The translations under genes were made by a program, and so were the position numbers. The notes under the pieces are model-generated. The model was not told the origin of the DNA, made no database searches, and was given only the letters and a program-made list of their open reading frames with translations. Source: Bacteroidota bacterium (GTDB taxonomy: Bacteria > Bacteroidota > Ignavibacteria > UBA10030). Taken from it: a stretch of DNA of 64,000 bases. The stretch is taken from contig JALONQ010000004.1 in NCBI GenBank assembly GCA_025454835.1, positions 47,144-111,143 on the forward strand, in the 5' to 3' direction. Shown here in pieces: positions 1 through 9,795 of the stretch (the stretch's first letter is position 1; each line of letters starts with the position of its first letter).

Positions 1-650
1 GGGTCGATATCGTCATCGACAGCGGACCAGGGGCCAAGACGATCCAACTCGGCCTGCATCCGTTCACGCTCGTCGGTGCGACGACGCGGGCCGGATTGCT
101 GTCGGCGCCGTTGCGCTCCCGCTTCGGCATCTCGCATCGCCTCGACTACTACCCTCCGGAGCAGCTCGAGCGCATTCTTCGCCGGTCGGCCGGCCTCTTG
201 AACGTTGAGTCCAAGCCTGACGCCCTGGCTGAGGTCGCACGACGCTCGCGCGGCACTCCCCGCATCGCCAATCGGTTGCTCCGCCGGTGCCGGGACTTCG
301 CCGAAGCCGACCCGCGATTGGCACATGCGCGTGGCGTGCTGAATCTGGAGGTCGCCCGGGCCTCGCTCAGCGCCCTCGAAGTCGATCAGTATGGACTCGA
401 CGAAATGGACAAGCGCATCCTGACTGCTCTCGTCGAGAAATACGCCGGCGGCCCGGTCGGGTTGAACACGCTCGCGATCGCCGTCGGCGAGGAGCCCGGG
501 ACGCTCGAAGAGGTCTACGAGCCGTACCTCATTCAAACAGGCTTTCTGCATCGCACACCGCGAGGCCGCGAAGCAACCGAGCTCACCTACCGGCATCTGG
601 GACTCCAGAAGCGCAGCGGCGGGTCGCAGTCCGAGTTGAACATGTCGTGA
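1..650 (+). CDS. ruvB: Holliday junction branch migration helicase RuvB (3' part)
   Basis: This is the C-terminal part (about 215 residues) of RuvB, the hexameric AAA+ motor that drives Holliday junction branch migration with RuvA; the 5' end lies outside the window. The reading frame is open from base 3. Near the edge one reads VIDSGPGAK, then the sensor-1 segment [11 protein letters not shown] and the sensor-2/arginine-finger region APLRSRFGI. The winged-helix domain follows, with the RuvB-typical segment [12 protein letters not shown] and the ending [11 protein letters not shown]. The C-terminal extension after the helix-turn-helix is ordinary in length. The next gene starts 56 bases downstream on the same strand and appears unrelated. 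Identification is secure from motif order. Confidence 0.96.
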   Translation, partial: VDIVIDSGPGAKTIQLGLHPFTLVGATTRAGLLSAPLRSRFGISHRLDYYPPEQLERILRRSAGLLNVESKPDALAEVARRSRGTPRIANRLLRRCRDFAEADPRLAHARGVLNLEVARASLSALEVDQYGLDEMDKRILTALVEKYAGGPVGLNTLAIAVGEEPGTLEEVYEPYLIQTGFLHRTPRGREATELTYRHLGLQKRSGGSQSELNMS

Positions 651-706
651 GCAGAAACGTCGCCCGGCTTGGCCGTACCACACCCCCCTTCCACCACGAG
701 GTCCAT

Positions 707-2104
707 ATGCTCGCCCGGATCGCCGCCATCCTATTCTTCACGACGATCGCAACGTACGCCCAGCCCACCATCGGTCCGACGTGGCGCCTCGACTACTACC
801 ACACCGGCGGTCCTGGCCTTGAAGCGTTCAGCCTGGACCGCATCGTCGTCGAGCCGCTCCCGTTCCCCGGACATGCGGCCGGGTACGTCGACCCCGAGAT
901 GACCGGCGGATATCGGTTCGAGGTGCGCGACGCGACGGGACAGGTGCTCTATGCGCGGGGGTTCAGCTCGATCTTTGCGGAGTGGATCACGACGGAGGAG
1001 GCGGCGAAGATCAACAAGACCTTCCATGAATCGCTCCGTTTTCCCGCCCCCGCGTCTCCCGTGGACGTGGTGGTCCTCAAGCGAGGGTCGAAACACGTCT
1101 TCTCAGAGGTGTGGCGTCAGTCCTTGGATCCAATGGGCATGTTCATTCAGAAGGCTCCACCGGCGAGGCAAGAGCGTATCGTCATCGAACAGAATGGCGA
1201 CCCGGCGAGGTGCGTCGACATACTGTTGCTCGGAGACGGATACACGGCAGGCGAGCGAGAGAAGTTCGTTCGCGATGCGAAACGGCTGACCGAGACCCTG
1301 TTCCGGCACGAGCCCTTCCGATCGCGTCGTCAGCAGTTCAACGTGTGGGGTATCTGCCCGCCGGCAGCGGAGTCGGGTATCGCCCGCCCTTCAACGGGCA
1401 TCCAGCGCTCAAACCCGATCGGCTCGACGTATGATGCGTTCGGCTCCGAGCGATATGTTCTCACCTTCGACAATCGTTCGATGCGCGAGATCGCTTCGTG
1501 GGCGCCGTACGAGTTCGTCGAGATCCTGGCCAACAACGAGACCTACGGCGGCGGGGGCATCTACCATCTGTATTCGACCGTCTCCGTCGACAACGACTGG
1601 GCAGAGTATATCTTCGTCCACGAGTTCGGCCACCACATCGCCGGCTTGGCCGACGAGTACTATACGTCTCCCGTCGCATACCAGCCCCCTGCAGAGATCA
1701 TCGAGCCGTGGGAACCGAACGTTACCGCGCTGCTCGACCCGGCCGGGTTGAAGTGGCGAGACCTGATCGTCGGCGGAACACCAGTCCCGACGCCGTGGCC
1801 GAAAGAGGCGTTCGAGGAACACGCGAGAGAAGTCCAGCAACGCCGGGCAGCCATCCGGCGCGACCGCCGTCCGGAATCGGAGATGTCCGCCCTGTTCCGG
1901 GAACAACGTGCGTTCGAATCCAAGCTTCTGACAGACTTCTCGCATGCAGGGAAGGTCGGGGCATTCCAAGGAGCGAACTACGACGCGAAGGCCTTCTATC
2001 GTCCGCAACCGGACTGCATCATGTTCACACGGAACGATGTCCCCTTCTGCGCCGTATGCCAACGGGCGCTGGATCGGGTGATCTCCTTGTACGCGCCCCG
2101 GTGA
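707..2104 (+). CDS. Secreted M64-family (IgA peptidase type) metallopeptidase
   Basis: The product is 465 residues and begins with a typical Sec signal peptide ending around YAQ (residues 1-19). I chose the ATG at 707 because it gives this signal sequence; the frame stays open upstream inside ruvB. An N-terminal beta-rich domain is followed by the zinc site HEFGHHIAGLADEYY (around residue 305), the HExxHxxxxxxDE pattern of peptidase family M64. Near the C-terminus a Cys cluster (CIMF...FCAVC) matches the conserved end of the family. Family members are secreted zinc proteases, some of which cleave IgA. The substrate here is unknown, and a nutritional or envelope role is as likely as immune evasion. 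There is no obvious operon partner. Confidence 0.9.
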   Translation: MLARIAAILFFTTIATYAQPTIGPTWRLDYYHTGGPGLEAFSLDRIVVEPLPFPGHAAGYVDPEMTGGYRFEVRDATGQVLYARGFSSIFAEWITTEEAAKINKTFHESLRFPAPASPVDVVVLKRGSKHVFSEVWRQSLDPMGMFIQKAPPARQERIVIEQNGDPARCVDILLLGDGYTAGEREKFVRDAKRLTETLFRHEPFRSRRQQFNVWGICPPAAESGIARPSTGIQRSNPIGSTYDAFGSERYVLTFDNRSMREIASWAPYEFVEILANNETYGGGGIYHLYSTVSVDNDWAEYIFVHEFGHHIAGLADEYYTSPVAYQPPAEIIEPWEPNVTALLDPAGLKWRDLIVGGTPVPTPWPKEAFEEHAREVQQRRAAIRRDRRPESEMSALFREQRAFESKLLTDFSHAGKVGAFQGANYDAKAFYRPQPDCIMFTRNDVPFCAVCQRALDRVISLYAPR

Positions 2105-2115
2105 ATACAACAACC

Positions 2116-2212
2116 GTAGCCACGAACATCACACAGAGCACAGAGACGGTCGAGTGAGTGTCGACACGACGAATGTCTGTTCCATGATCTTTGTGCTCTT
2201 TGTGGCTCAACC
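2116..2212. repeat. 9-nt-period dispersed palindromic repeat, copy 1
   Basis: An imperfect inverted repeat lies between the M64 peptidase and the adenosine-specific kinase. The left arm (2116-2148) is built of nonamers such as CACGAACAT and CACACAGAG. The right arm (2182-2212) carries the complementary pattern CTTTGTGCTCTTTGTGGCT. The same architecture recurs at 11138, 29181, 31611, 32949, 34117, 36454, 54472 and 55486. It is non-coding. Confidence 0.7.
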
Positions 2213-2238
2213 TTCTTCTCTCCGCGCCAGGAACGGCC

Positions 2239-2724
2239 ATGCAATTCACCACTGTCCGCATCGAGAAACCCGAGAACATCAACTTCATCCTCGGACAATC
2301 GCACTTCATCAAGACCGTTGAGGACATCCATGAGGCGGTGGTCTCGACCGCCCCGCAAATGAAGTTCGGCGTCGCGTTCTGTGAGGCCTCCGGACCCGCC
2401 CTCATCCGTTGGAGCGGCAATGAGCAGACGATGATCGACCTGGCCATCAAGAACGCCCAGGCCATCGGCTGCGGACATTCCTTCATTCTCTTCATCGACA
2501 ACGGGTTCCCGGTCAACGTCCTCAACACGATCAAGAACGTGCCCGAGGTCTGCCGGATCTATTGCGCGACCGCGAACCAGACGGACGTGATCGTGGGAAT
2601 GAACGAGGGCGGACGAGGGATCGTGGGGGTGATCGACGGCAGCGCGCCCAAGGGAGTCGAGACGGAGAAGGAGATCGCCGAACGGACATCGTTCCTGCGA
2701 AAGATCGGCTACAAGCTGGGGTAG
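2239..2724 (+). CDS. Adenosine-specific kinase family protein (PF04008)
   Basis: This 161-residue protein matches a small family first described as adenosine-specific kinases and common in archaea and scattered bacteria. Recognisable segments are FILGQSHFIKTVEDIHE, KFGVAFCEASGPALIRWSG and the C-terminal GRGIVGVIDG. Length is typical. The ATG at 2239 is preferred over upstream alternatives because the family starts with a short MxFxxVxIxKPExxN segment, seen here as MQFTTVRIEKPEN. It is probably cytosolic. Enzymatic function is inferred from the family only; the physiological role is poorly established. Confidence 0.85.
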   Translation: MQFTTVRIEKPENINFILGQSHFIKTVEDIHEAVVSTAPQMKFGVAFCEASGPALIRWSGNEQTMIDLAIKNAQAIGCGHSFILFIDNGFPVNVLNTIKNVPEVCRIYCATANQTDVIVGMNEGGRGIVGVIDGSAPKGVETEKEIAERTSFLRKIGYKLG

Positions 2725-2777
2725 GATGACTCAGCGGCGGTCGACGGCACCTGGCTGCCGCACGGCACACGGCGTGC

Positions 2778-2818
2778 GCCTCGCAGGGGACGTTGGCGTC
2801 TCTTCGTGTCTGCGAGGC
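2778..2818. terminator. Hairpin between convergent genes
   Basis: A 9-bp perfect stem, GCCTCGCAG (2778-2786) with CTGCGAGGC (2810-2818), sits between the convergent adenosine-specific kinase and RluA genes. It has no U-tract. The loop side resembles the nonamer repeat family (TCTTCGTGTC), so it may be a decayed repeat that serves as a terminator. Confidence 0.4.
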
Positions 2819-2826
2819 TTCGGATC

Positions 2827-3582
2827 TCAGCGCAGGGGCGCGTACTTGCGAAGCGACTGAAGCGCCGAACGCAGGTCTTTTGGCAGCGCCGCCTCGAACA
2901 TGACGGTCGCGCCCGACTGCGGATGCCGGAATTCGATCGAAGCCGCATGCAACGCCGTTCTTATGAGGAGCGGCTTCTCGGGTTCAGCCCCCTCACGATA
3001 GCCCTTCTTGATCGTCGAAAGCCGGAACGCTTCACGATCGCCGTAGATGGGATCGGCGACGATCGGTAAGTCCGTTTCTGCCAGATGGATACGGATCTGA
3101 TGTGTCCGTCCGGTCTTGGGAAGCGCTTCGACCAGTACATAGCCCGCGAAGCGCTCGACGAGACGGTATTCGGTCACGCTCTCCCTCCCGCCTTTGCGGT
3201 CGACCACCATCCGCCCGTCGACGCGCGGATGATGCGATAGAGGCAGGTCGATCGTGCCGGCTTCAGGTCCGGCACCGCCTCGGCATAGCGCGAGGTATCT
3301 CTTCCGAACGTCTCTCCCCTCGAATTGGGTGTTCAGGTCGGCATGCGCCTCTGCCGTGCGGGCGAAGATGATCACGCCGCTCGTGTCACGGTCCAGACGA
3401 TGGACGGTCCAGATCGGCTCTCCTTGCGCGCTCAACAGGTCCTGCAGATTCGGGATGGACCGGTCGTAGCGGTCCGGGATGACAAGCAGTCCGGCCGGCT
3501 TGGCAAGGGCGAGGATCGCGCCGTCCTCATGCAGGACCTCGGCCCGATGATGGCGAAGCTGATAGGCGGTCTGGCGTTCCAT
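2827..3582 (-). CDS. RluA-family RNA pseudouridine synthase
   Basis: The product is 251 residues long. It converts specific uridines in 23S rRNA or tRNA to pseudouridine. The catalytic motif is HRLDRDTSGVIIFA, with the nucleophilic Asp in RLDRDTSG, and the second conserved motif is RTHQIRIHL. There is no N-terminal S4 domain, so it resembles RluA or RluC/D cores rather than the full-length S4-containing type. The ATG at 3582 is chosen because the sequence becomes family-like immediately afterwards (ILALAKPAGLLVIP). The gene is divergent from the glycosylase gene across a 124-base spacer. The exact target position cannot be told from sequence. Confidence 0.9.
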   Translation of the reverse strand: MERQTAYQLRHHRAEVLHEDGAILALAKPAGLLVIPDRYDRSIPNLQDLLSAQGEPIWTVHRLDRDTSGVIIFARTAEAHADLNTQFEGRDVRKRYLALCRGGAGPEAGTIDLPLSHHPRVDGRMVVDRKGGRESVTEYRLVERFAGYVLVEALPKTGRTHQIRIHLAETDLPIVADPIYGDREAFRLSTIKKGYREGAEPEKPLLIRTALHAASIEFRHPQSGATVMFEAALPKDLRSALQSLRKYAPLR

Positions 3583-3706
3583 ACGAGGCAATATAGTGCG
3601 ATTTTTCCCTCCGTGTGACGGCCGTCGAATGCCCTCGGGCCGGTGACCGACCGCACATCGCCCGGAACGCTTTGTCGTCACCTTGACAGGAGACGATACG
3701 TCGACC

Positions 3707-4312
3707 ATGGACGCTCCTGTTCGCCCTCTTCCCCCTGTCTTCTATCAACGACCTGTGCTGGAGGTGGCTCCCGCACTGCTCGGCTCGCTCATCGTGCGTC
3801 GCGTCGACCGGCATCTGTTGGTGGGTCGTATCGTCGAGGTCGAAGCGTACCGAGAGGACGACCCCGCATCGCATTCGTACCGACGCCGGACCGAACGCAA
3901 CGAGGTGATGTTCGGACCGGGCGGGAACCTATACGTCTACTTCACGTATGGCATGCACTTCTGCGCGAATGTCGTGACCGGACCAGAAGATCGCGGCGAA
4001 GCGGCACTCCTGCGTGCCGTAGAACCACTATGGGGCATCGACGCGATGGCTGACCGCCGCTACGGCAAGCGGCGGCTGGAAACGCGCAGAGAACTGCTGG
4101 ACCTGACGGCGGGACCCGCGAGGCTGTGCGAGGCTTTCGGGCTCGGCCGCAAAGACAACGGACGTTCCCTCCAGGGTCCCGACATGTTCCTGGCCAAAGG
4201 CCAGCTCGGAGCGACGGAAAAGGTTGTTTCGGCCACGCGCATCGGCGTGTCGGAGGGGAAGGAGAAGAAGTGGAGATGGTACGTGGACGGGAACCCGTGG
4301 GTGTCGCGATAG
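3707..4312 (+). CDS. DNA-3-methyladenine glycosylase (AAG/MPG family)
   Basis: This 201-residue enzyme excises alkylated purines at the start of base excision repair. The AAG fold is recognised from GRIVEVEAYREDDPASHSY, which contains the catalytic Glu in VEVEAY, followed by NVMFG-like and GNLYVYFTYGMHFCANVV segments. The ATG at 3707 follows an AGGAG about 13 bases upstream; a TTG at 3683 would add 8 residues. The gene ends 11 bases before the stop of the convergent uvrA, placing two DNA repair genes back to back. Confidence 0.92.
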   Translation: MDAPVRPLPPVFYQRPVLEVAPALLGSLIVRRVDRHLLVGRIVEVEAYREDDPASHSYRRRTERNEVMFGPGGNLYVYFTYGMHFCANVVTGPEDRGEAALLRAVEPLWGIDAMADRRYGKRRLETRRELLDLTAGPARLCEAFGLGRKDNGRSLQGPDMFLAKGQLGATEKVVSATRIGVSEGKEKKWRWYVDGNPWVSR

Positions 4313-4323
4313 GACGCCGGGAT

Positions 4324-7260
4324 CTACTTCTTCTTTGAGCCAACGTTCGACGGACGTCCCGGGCTGCGCCGCTTCTTGTTGAGGGGTGAAGGCACCTCGC
4401 TCTGAACTGCAGCAGCACCGGCCAGCGTCTGATTCAAGAACGCTCCCGTGTACGATCCTTTTGTGGCCGCCACGTGTTCCGGTGTCCCTTCCGCCACGAT
4501 CCTCCCTCCCTGCACACCCCCTTCTGGCCCCAAGTCGATGATCCAGTCGGCCGTCTTGATGACGTCGAGATTGTGCTCGATCACGACGACCGTGTTCCCT
4601 TTGTCGACGAGTTTGTTGAGGACATCGAGGAGCATCCGAATATCCTCGAAATGCAATCCTGTGGTCGGTTCGTCGAGGATGTACAGTGTCCTGCCGGTGC
4701 CGACCTTAGTGAGCTCGGTCGCCAGCTTCACGCGCTGTGCTTCGCCCCCCGAGAGCGTGGTCGCCTGCTGACCGAGCCGGATGTACCCGAGCCCGACGTC
4801 GTGCAACGTCTTGAGATGTCGGTGGATCCTCGGAAGGTCGGAGAAGAGTCCGATCGCCTCCTCGACGGTCATGTCGAGCACCTCGGCAATCGACTTCCCT
4901 TTGTAGTGCACTTCGAGAGTCTCCCGATTGTAGCGCTTGCCGTGGCAGACATCGCACTGCACGTAGACGTCGGGCAGGAAGTTCATCTCGATCCGCTTGA
5001 CGCCGTCACCCTCGCAATTCTCACACCGCCCCCCCTTGACATTGAACGAGAAGCGGCCGGCCTGATAGCCGCGGATCTGGGCCTCGGGAAGCTGCGTGAA
5101 GAGGTCCCGGATAAGGGTGAATACGCCCGTATAGGTCGCCGGGTTCGAACGCGGCGTTCGGCCGATAGGAGTCTGGTCGACGTCGATGACCTTGTCGATC
5201 TGATCGAGCCCTTCGATCTCATCATGCGGCAGCGGCATCACGCGTGTCTGATAGATCGCCTTCGAGAGGATGGGAAACAGCGTCTCATTGATCAGCGACG
5301 ATTTGCCGGAGCCGCTGACGCCCGTGATGCAGACGTACAGCCCGAGGGGGAGCTTGAGCGTCACATTCTGGAGGTTGTTGCCGCGAGCACCCGTCAAGAT
5401 GAGCGTTCGGCCAGACGGGGTCCGGCGACGCTCGGGGAGCGGGATCGACCGGTCTCCCCGAAGGTACTGCGCTGTCAGTGACTCGGTGAGCGTGGATCGT
5501 CGGATCGCTTCAGGAGGCCCGGTCAGGACGATACGCCCCCCATGCTCCCCGGCCCCCGGGCCCAGGTCGATGACATGGTCGGCCGATTCGATCATCTCCC
5601 GGTCATGTTCGACGACGAGAACGGTGTTGCCCAGGTCGCGGAGGGATTGCAGGGACCGGATGAGCTTGACATTGTCCCGCTGATGGAGGCCGATGCTGGG
5701 TTCGTCGAGTATATACAGAACGCCGACCAACTGCGTTCCGATCTGCGTCGCCAGGCGGATTCGCTGGCCTTCCCCCCCCGACAGCGTGCGCGCGGATCGG
5801 TCCAGGGTGAGATATTCGAGCCCCACGTTCAGAAGGAAGTCCAAACGCTCGGTGATCTCCTTGAGGATCTGGCGTGCGATCTCCGTCTGGCGGGCAGGAA
5901 GCGCCAACACGCGGAAATAGCCCGCGGCATCGGCGATGGACAGCGAGACAACCTGCTGGATCGTCGCCTGCGCGCCGGTGCTCGCGTCGACCAACTTCAC
6001 CGCCAAACTCTCGGGCCTCAGCCTTCCTCCGTGGCACGATCCGCACACGGTGGTGGTCATGAACGATTCGACCCAGTCGCGGATCTGGTTGGACGTCGTT
6101 TCATCGTAGTACCGTTTCAGCATCGCCATGACGCCGTCAAAACGGTGCTTGTAGACGACGGTGCGTCCCGACGAACCCTGCGCGTACTCAACTTCAAGCT
6201 TCTCCCCTTTGGTACCGTTGAGCAGCGCCTCACGGGCCGCCGGCGGGAGCTTCTTGAGAGGTGTATCGAAAGTGAACCCGAAGCGTTTTGCCACGGAAGT
6301 CAGCTGGCTGAACATCCAGGTCGGGCGGGGCTTGCCGAACGGCGCGATGGCCTCTTCGTTGATCGACCGCCGCTCATCGGGAATGATGAGCCGCATATCG
6401 AAATCCTTCCGCTCTCCGAGCCCTTCACAGGCGGGGCAGTAGCCCATCGGCGTGTTGAACGAGAAGGAATTTGGCGCCGGCTCGTCGTACGATCGGCTAC
6501 AGATGTGGCAGGCGTACTTCTGGCTGAACAGGAGGTCCTGTTCGCCGTCATGGACCACGACCACCCCTTCGCCCAATCGTAGCGCCAGCTCGATCGAGTC
6601 GGCCACACGCGATCTCAGATTCTTCTTAAGGACGACCCGGTCGACAACGATCTCGATCGTGTGGACCTTATAGCGGTCCACTTTCATTCCCTTCACGATC
6701 TCCCGAAATTCGCCGTCCACACGAACGCGCACGAAACCGTCCTTCTGGATCTGCTCGAAGAGCTCGCGATAGTGTCCCTTTCGCGCCCTGACGACGGGGG
6801 CCAGGATCTGCACTTTCGAACCCGCCGGCAGACCGATGACAGCGTCGATGATCTGGTCGACGCTCTGTCGCTCGACCGGACGCCCACATTCCACGCAGAA
6901 CTGGGTGCCGACGCGGGCGAACAGAAGGCGCAGATAGTCGTAGATCTCGGTGACCGTTCCGACCGTGGAGCGCGGATTGCTGCTCACGGTCTTCTGCTCG
7001 ATGGAGATCGACGGCGAGAGCCCTTCGATGTGGTCGACGTCGGGGCGCTCCATCATGCCCAGGAACTGGCGGGCGTACGCGGAGAGGCTTTCGACGTAGC
7101 GTCGTTGACCTTCCGCGTAGATCGTGTCGAACGCCAGCGACGATTTCCCCGAGCCCGAGAGACCGGTGATGACGGTCAGGGCGTCGCGGGGAATGTCGAC
7201 GTCGACGTTCTTCAGATTATGGACGCGTGCGCCGCGGACGGAGAGTGAATCGTTGGGCAT
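4324..7260 (-). CDS. uvrA: Excinuclease ABC subunit A
   Basis: UvrA (978 residues) is the damage-recognition ATPase of nucleotide excision repair. Two ABC ATPase modules are present. The first Walker A reads [15 protein letters not shown] near residue 35, with the UvrA hallmark [19 protein letters not shown]. The second reads [16 protein letters not shown]. Signature motifs [12 protein letters not shown] and [12 protein letters not shown] and the zinc fingers (CHIC...CPAC and CENC...CDVC) are all intact. The ATG at 7260 is chosen because the conserved N-terminus starts there; upstream frame extension is non-conserved. The Lys/Arg-rich tail (KKRRSPGRP) is a minor lineage extension. Confidence 0.98.
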   Translation of the reverse strand: MPNDSLSVRGARVHNLKNVDVDIPRDALTVITGLSGSGKSSLAFDTIYAEGQRRYVESLSAYARQFLGMMERPDVDHIEGLSPSISIEQKTVSSNPRSTVGTVTEIYDYLRLLFARVGTQFCVECGRPVERQSVDQIIDAVIGLPAGSKVQILAPVVRARKGHYRELFEQIQKDGFVRVRVDGEFREIVKGMKVDRYKVHTIEIVVDRVVLKKNLRSRVADSIELALRLGEGVVVVHDGEQDLLFSQKYACHICSRSYDEPAPNSFSFNTPMGYCPACEGLGERKDFDMRLIIPDERRSINEEAIAPFGKPRPTWMFSQLTSVAKRFGFTFDTPLKKLPPAAREALLNGTKGEKLEVEYAQGSSGRTVVYKHRFDGVMAMLKRYYDETTSNQIRDWVESFMTTTVCGSCHGGRLRPESLAVKLVDASTGAQATIQQVVSLSIADAAGYFRVLALPARQTEIARQILKEITERLDFLLNVGLEYLTLDRSARTLSGGEGQRIRLATQIGTQLVGVLYILDEPSIGLHQRDNVKLIRSLQSLRDLGNTVLVVEHDREMIESADHVIDLGPGAGEHGGRIVLTGPPEAIRRSTLTESLTAQYLRGDRSIPLPERRRTPSGRTLILTGARGNNLQNVTLKLPLGLYVCITGVSGSGKSSLINETLFPILSKAIYQTRVMPLPHDEIEGLDQIDKVIDVDQTPIGRTPRSNPATYTGVFTLIRDLFTQLPEAQIRGYQAGRFSFNVKGGRCENCEGDGVKRIEMNFLPDVYVQCDVCHGKRYNRETLEVHYKGKSIAEVLDMTVEEAIGLFSDLPRIHRHLKTLHDVGLGYIRLGQQATTLSGGEAQRVKLATELTKVGTGRTLYILDEPTTGLHFEDIRMLLDVLNKLVDKGNTVVVIEHNLDVIKTADWIIDLGPEGGVQGGRIVAEGTPEHVAATKGSYTGAFLNQTLAGAAAVQSEVPSPLNKKRRSPGRPSNVGSKKK

Positions 7261-7394
7261 CGAGTGGTGCTGGACGAATGAAGATGAGAACGACGGAGGA
7301 GAAGGATCGGATCCGGATCGACGAACTCTACGATGGCACGTTGGCCTTTGCGCTTGGCAGGCGTTCGTGTCCTTCGTGGGCCATGTGTCGCATC

Positions 7395-8291
7395 CTAGTG
7401 CCACCGGGAGCGGCGATGCAGGTACTCCATCAGGGCCCGGTCGAAGGGCGTGGCGGTGTCGAGCAGAACGAAGTCGATCGCGTTGTCCCGGCACTCTTGC
7501 TCATACCGGCCGATGAACTCACGCATGGCCCCCTGATACGATTCGCGGATATGCCATGGCTGCGACATCAGCTCTTCGCGTGTCTCCAGATCGCGGAAGA
7601 CGGCGTCGCTGTCGAAGGCGAACGATCGTTCCAGCGGATCCAACACCTGCATGACGATGACTTCGTTCCCTTTATGACGGAAGTGTTTGAAGGCGGTGAT
7701 GACCTCGTCCGGCCGGTCGAGCAGGTCGCTGAGGATGATCACCAGCCCGCGACGCGTCAACGCGTCAGCCACCTGGTGCAGGGCCCCCGCGGTACGGGTC
7801 TTCCGACCCGGAGCGGCATGCTCCAGTTCCTTCCAGATCTGCTTGAGATGGGTGCGCGTCGCCCGCGGCGTGATCGCCGTTCGCACGCTCTCATCGAAGA
7901 TCGTCAGCCCCACGGCATCGCGCTGCTCGACCATGAGGTATCCCAATGCGGCGGCAAGGTACGACGCATACTGGAGCTTCGTCAGACGCTTCCCCGAGGA
8001 GAAACCCATCGATCCGGAAGCATCCAGGATGATGTGCGTGCGGAGGTTCGTTTCCTCCTCGAATTGCTTGATGTAGAAGCGTTCGGTCTTGCCGTAGGCC
8101 TTCCAGTCGATGCGCTTCGGCTCATCCCCGGGCGTGTACGGCCGATGCTCCGTGAACTCGACGCTGAACCCGTGATAGGGGCTCTTGTGCAAGCCGGTCA
8201 TGAAGCCTTCCACGACGAGGCGGGCACGGAGCTCCATCGTGGCCACTTGGGCCGCGACATCGGGCTGGAGATAGGTGAGCGATGCTTCCAT
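7395..8291 (-). CDS. DUF58 domain protein with von Willebrand factor A fold
   Basis: The product is about 298 residues. The DUF58 hallmark [29 protein letters not shown] is followed by a vWA-like segment with a MIDAS-type [11 protein letters not shown]58 proteins usually work with MoxR-type AAA ATPases in metal insertion or complex assembly. No MoxR gene is visible nearby, which is unusual. An alternative GTG start at 8321 abuts the stop of the upstream lipoprotein gene, implying an operon; I prefer the ATG at 8291. It is cytosolic or membrane-associated; no transmembrane segment was seen. Confidence 0.88.
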   Translation of the reverse strand: MEASLTYLQPDVAAQVATMELRARLVVEGFMTGLHKSPYHGFSVEFTEHRPYTPGDEPKRIDWKAYGKTERFYIKQFEEETNLRTHIILDASGSMGFSSGKRLTKLQYASYLAAALGYLMVEQRDAVGLTIFDESVRTAITPRATRTHLKQIWKELEHAAPGRKTRTAGALHQVADALTRRGLVIILSDLLDRPDEVITAFKHFRHKGNEVIVMQVLDPLERSFAFDSDAVFRDLETREELMSQPWHIRESYQGAMREFIGRYEQECRDNAIDFVLLDTATPFDRALMEYLHRRSRWH

Positions 8292-8321
8292 GGCCGGTGG
8301 CGACCTGCGCGCTGGTTCCAC

Positions 8322-8822
8322 CTACTTGGTGGGCGGCTTCTTGGCCTCGGTGACTTTCGATCGCGACGTGAGGATCTGCTCGGGATCGATGCCAAGGTGT
8401 TCGATCTCGAACTGGGCGGAGGAGACGAGAGAACTCTGGGGATACGCGGCGATGAAATCCTGGTAGGCCAGCTTTGCCGAGTCAAGTTGCTTGAGCTCGT
8501 TGTGGAAGATGAAGCCAACCAAGAACGAAGCGTTGGGCGAGGTGGCGTGCTCCGGAAATCGTACGACGAGCCGCCGATACGACTCGATCGCCTTCGGGAA
8601 GTCCTTCTTGTGGTCCTGGTAGACGGTGCCGATCGCATACATGGCCTCGGGCGCCCGCGGACTCTCCGGATACCGCTCCAGCAATTCCTGGTACAGTTCG
8701 ATCGCTTCGTCCGCTTCGGACGTCTTCTGCGATTCCATGGCGTCGGCGAACAACTGTTCATCCGTCTTCGGGGTGCAACCGGCCAGCAGCGCGGCCAACA
8801 GTATGGTCCCGACCGTTCTCAT
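8322..8822 (-). CDS. Tetratricopeptide-repeat lipoprotein
   Basis: This 166-residue protein has a lipoprotein signal (MRTVGTILLAALLAGC, lipobox LAGC with Cys16). It then has tandem TPR-like helices, for example EAIELYQELLERYPESPRAPEAMYAIG, resembling YbgF/CpoB or BamD-type repeats. The start is supported by GGAGAGG just upstream. The gene directly precedes the DUF58 gene with no spacer, suggesting translational coupling. A cell-envelope scaffold role is inferred; the partner is unknown. Confidence 0.8.
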   Translation of the reverse strand: MRTVGTILLAALLAGCTPKTDEQLFADAMESQKTSEADEAIELYQELLERYPESPRAPEAMYAIGTVYQDHKKDFPKAIESYRRLVVRFPEHATSPNASFLVGFIFHNELKQLDSAKLAYQDFIAAYPQSSLVSSAQFEIEHLGIDPEQILTSRSKVTEAKKPPTK

Positions 8823-8864
8823 GCTTCCTCTCCGAATAATGGAACTCTGCGTGACATTCAGTAT

Positions 8865-8924
8865 CTTGGACGGCGTCCAAGAATTGAAATATAGTCAGAT
8901 TCGCCCTTCGGCGGAATCCTTTTT
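8865..8924 (+). promoter_or_regulatory. Putative promoter with overlapping palindrome and leader hairpin
   Basis: In the divergent spacer before the transpeptidase gene there is a TTGGAC (8866-8871) and a TATAGT (8890-8895) separated by 18 bases. The -35-like hexamer lies inside a perfect 17-bp palindrome, CTTGGACGGCGTCCAAG (8865-8881), a plausible operator. Downstream, GATTCGCC...GGCGGAATC followed by CTTTTT (8898-8924) looks like a leader terminator or attenuator. All functions are inferred from pattern alone. Confidence 0.4.
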
Positions 8925-8941
8925 CACCACTCCATTAGCTC

Positions 8942-9706
8942 ATGTTCGCCACTCGAAGTATCGCATCCATCGTCCTGGCGACGCTCTTCGTCGCCTGTTC
9001 ATCGACCGAACTCCATCGGCCGGCTGGATTTCGCGACCCTCTCGCACGCGCGCAGCAATTGGTGGTCGTCCGGACCGCCTCCTGGGACACGTCCGGAGGC
9101 ACGCTCACTGTCTACCAACGCGCGCCCCAGGGCTCTTGGACGATCATCGGAACGCCGTATGCCATTACCGTGGGAACGACCGGCCTCGGCTGGGGTACCG
9201 GACTTCACGGCGCCGCCATGGGCTCTGGGCCGGTGAAGCGCGAAGGCGACAAGCGCTCTCCCGCAGGCGTGTTCGCCCTCAGCGCCGTGTATGGAAATGC
9301 CGGCGCCCAGGAGATGGCCGACCTGGCGATGCCGTATCTTCCGCTCGACTCGACCACGGTGTGCGTTGACGACCCGCGGTCGCGCTACTACAACCAGATC
9401 GTGGACCGCAACAACGTACGAGACAAAGATTGGACGAGCGCAGAGCGCATGCGGTCGAATGGCCCTTGGTATCGGTGGGGCGTCGTCGTCGACCACAATG
9501 CCGACCCGCGGATCCCCGGAGACGGTTCATGCATCTTCCTGCATGTGTGGGGATACGCGGGGGAACCGACGACCGGTTGCACCTCGTTCGCCGAGGAGGA
9601 CATGGTCCGACTCCTGCGATGGTTGAGGCCCTCCGCTCATCCGGCACTCGTGCAGCTTCCCGCGTCGGAGTATCAACGGCTCAAGAGCAGCTGGAACCTC
9701 CCCTAA
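8942..9706 (+). CDS. L,D-transpeptidase (YkuD-type) lipoprotein
   Basis: The product is 254 residues with a lipoprotein-like signal (ATLFVACSS, Cys19). The catalytic YkuD motif is visible as FLHVWGYAGEPTTGCTSF, with the conserved His and the nucleophilic Cys of a TGCTS segment. The upstream part AITVGTTGLGWGTG...GDKRSPAGVFALS is typical of the subset that cross-links or anchors peptidoglycan in the periplasm. The ATG at 8942 gives the signal peptide. It is divergent from the TPR lipoprotein and convergent with rsmB. Confidence 0.85.
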   Translation: MFATRSIASIVLATLFVACSSTELHRPAGFRDPLARAQQLVVVRTASWDTSGGTLTVYQRAPQGSWTIIGTPYAITVGTTGLGWGTGLHGAAMGSGPVKREGDKRSPAGVFALSAVYGNAGAQEMADLAMPYLPLDSTTVCVDDPRSRYYNQIVDRNNVRDKDWTSAERMRSNGPWYRWGVVVDHNADPRIPGDGSCIFLHVWGYAGEPTTGCTSFAEEDMVRLLRWLRPSAHPALVQLPASEYQRLKSSWNLP

Positions 9707-9737
9707 GGTCAGCCGTCAGCTTTCAGCCGTTGCATGC

Positions 9738-9767
9738 AAAGGCCCCGTGCGATCGCGCGAGGCCTTT
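9738..9767. terminator. Bidirectional terminator hairpin
   Basis: AAAGGCC (9738-9744) pairs with GGCCTTT (9761-9767) between the convergent transpeptidase and rsmB genes. The A/T flanks give a short U-tract in either direction. Confidence 0.6.
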
Positions 9768-9795
9768 GTCGTTCACGTCACCGGCCGTCATTCGA

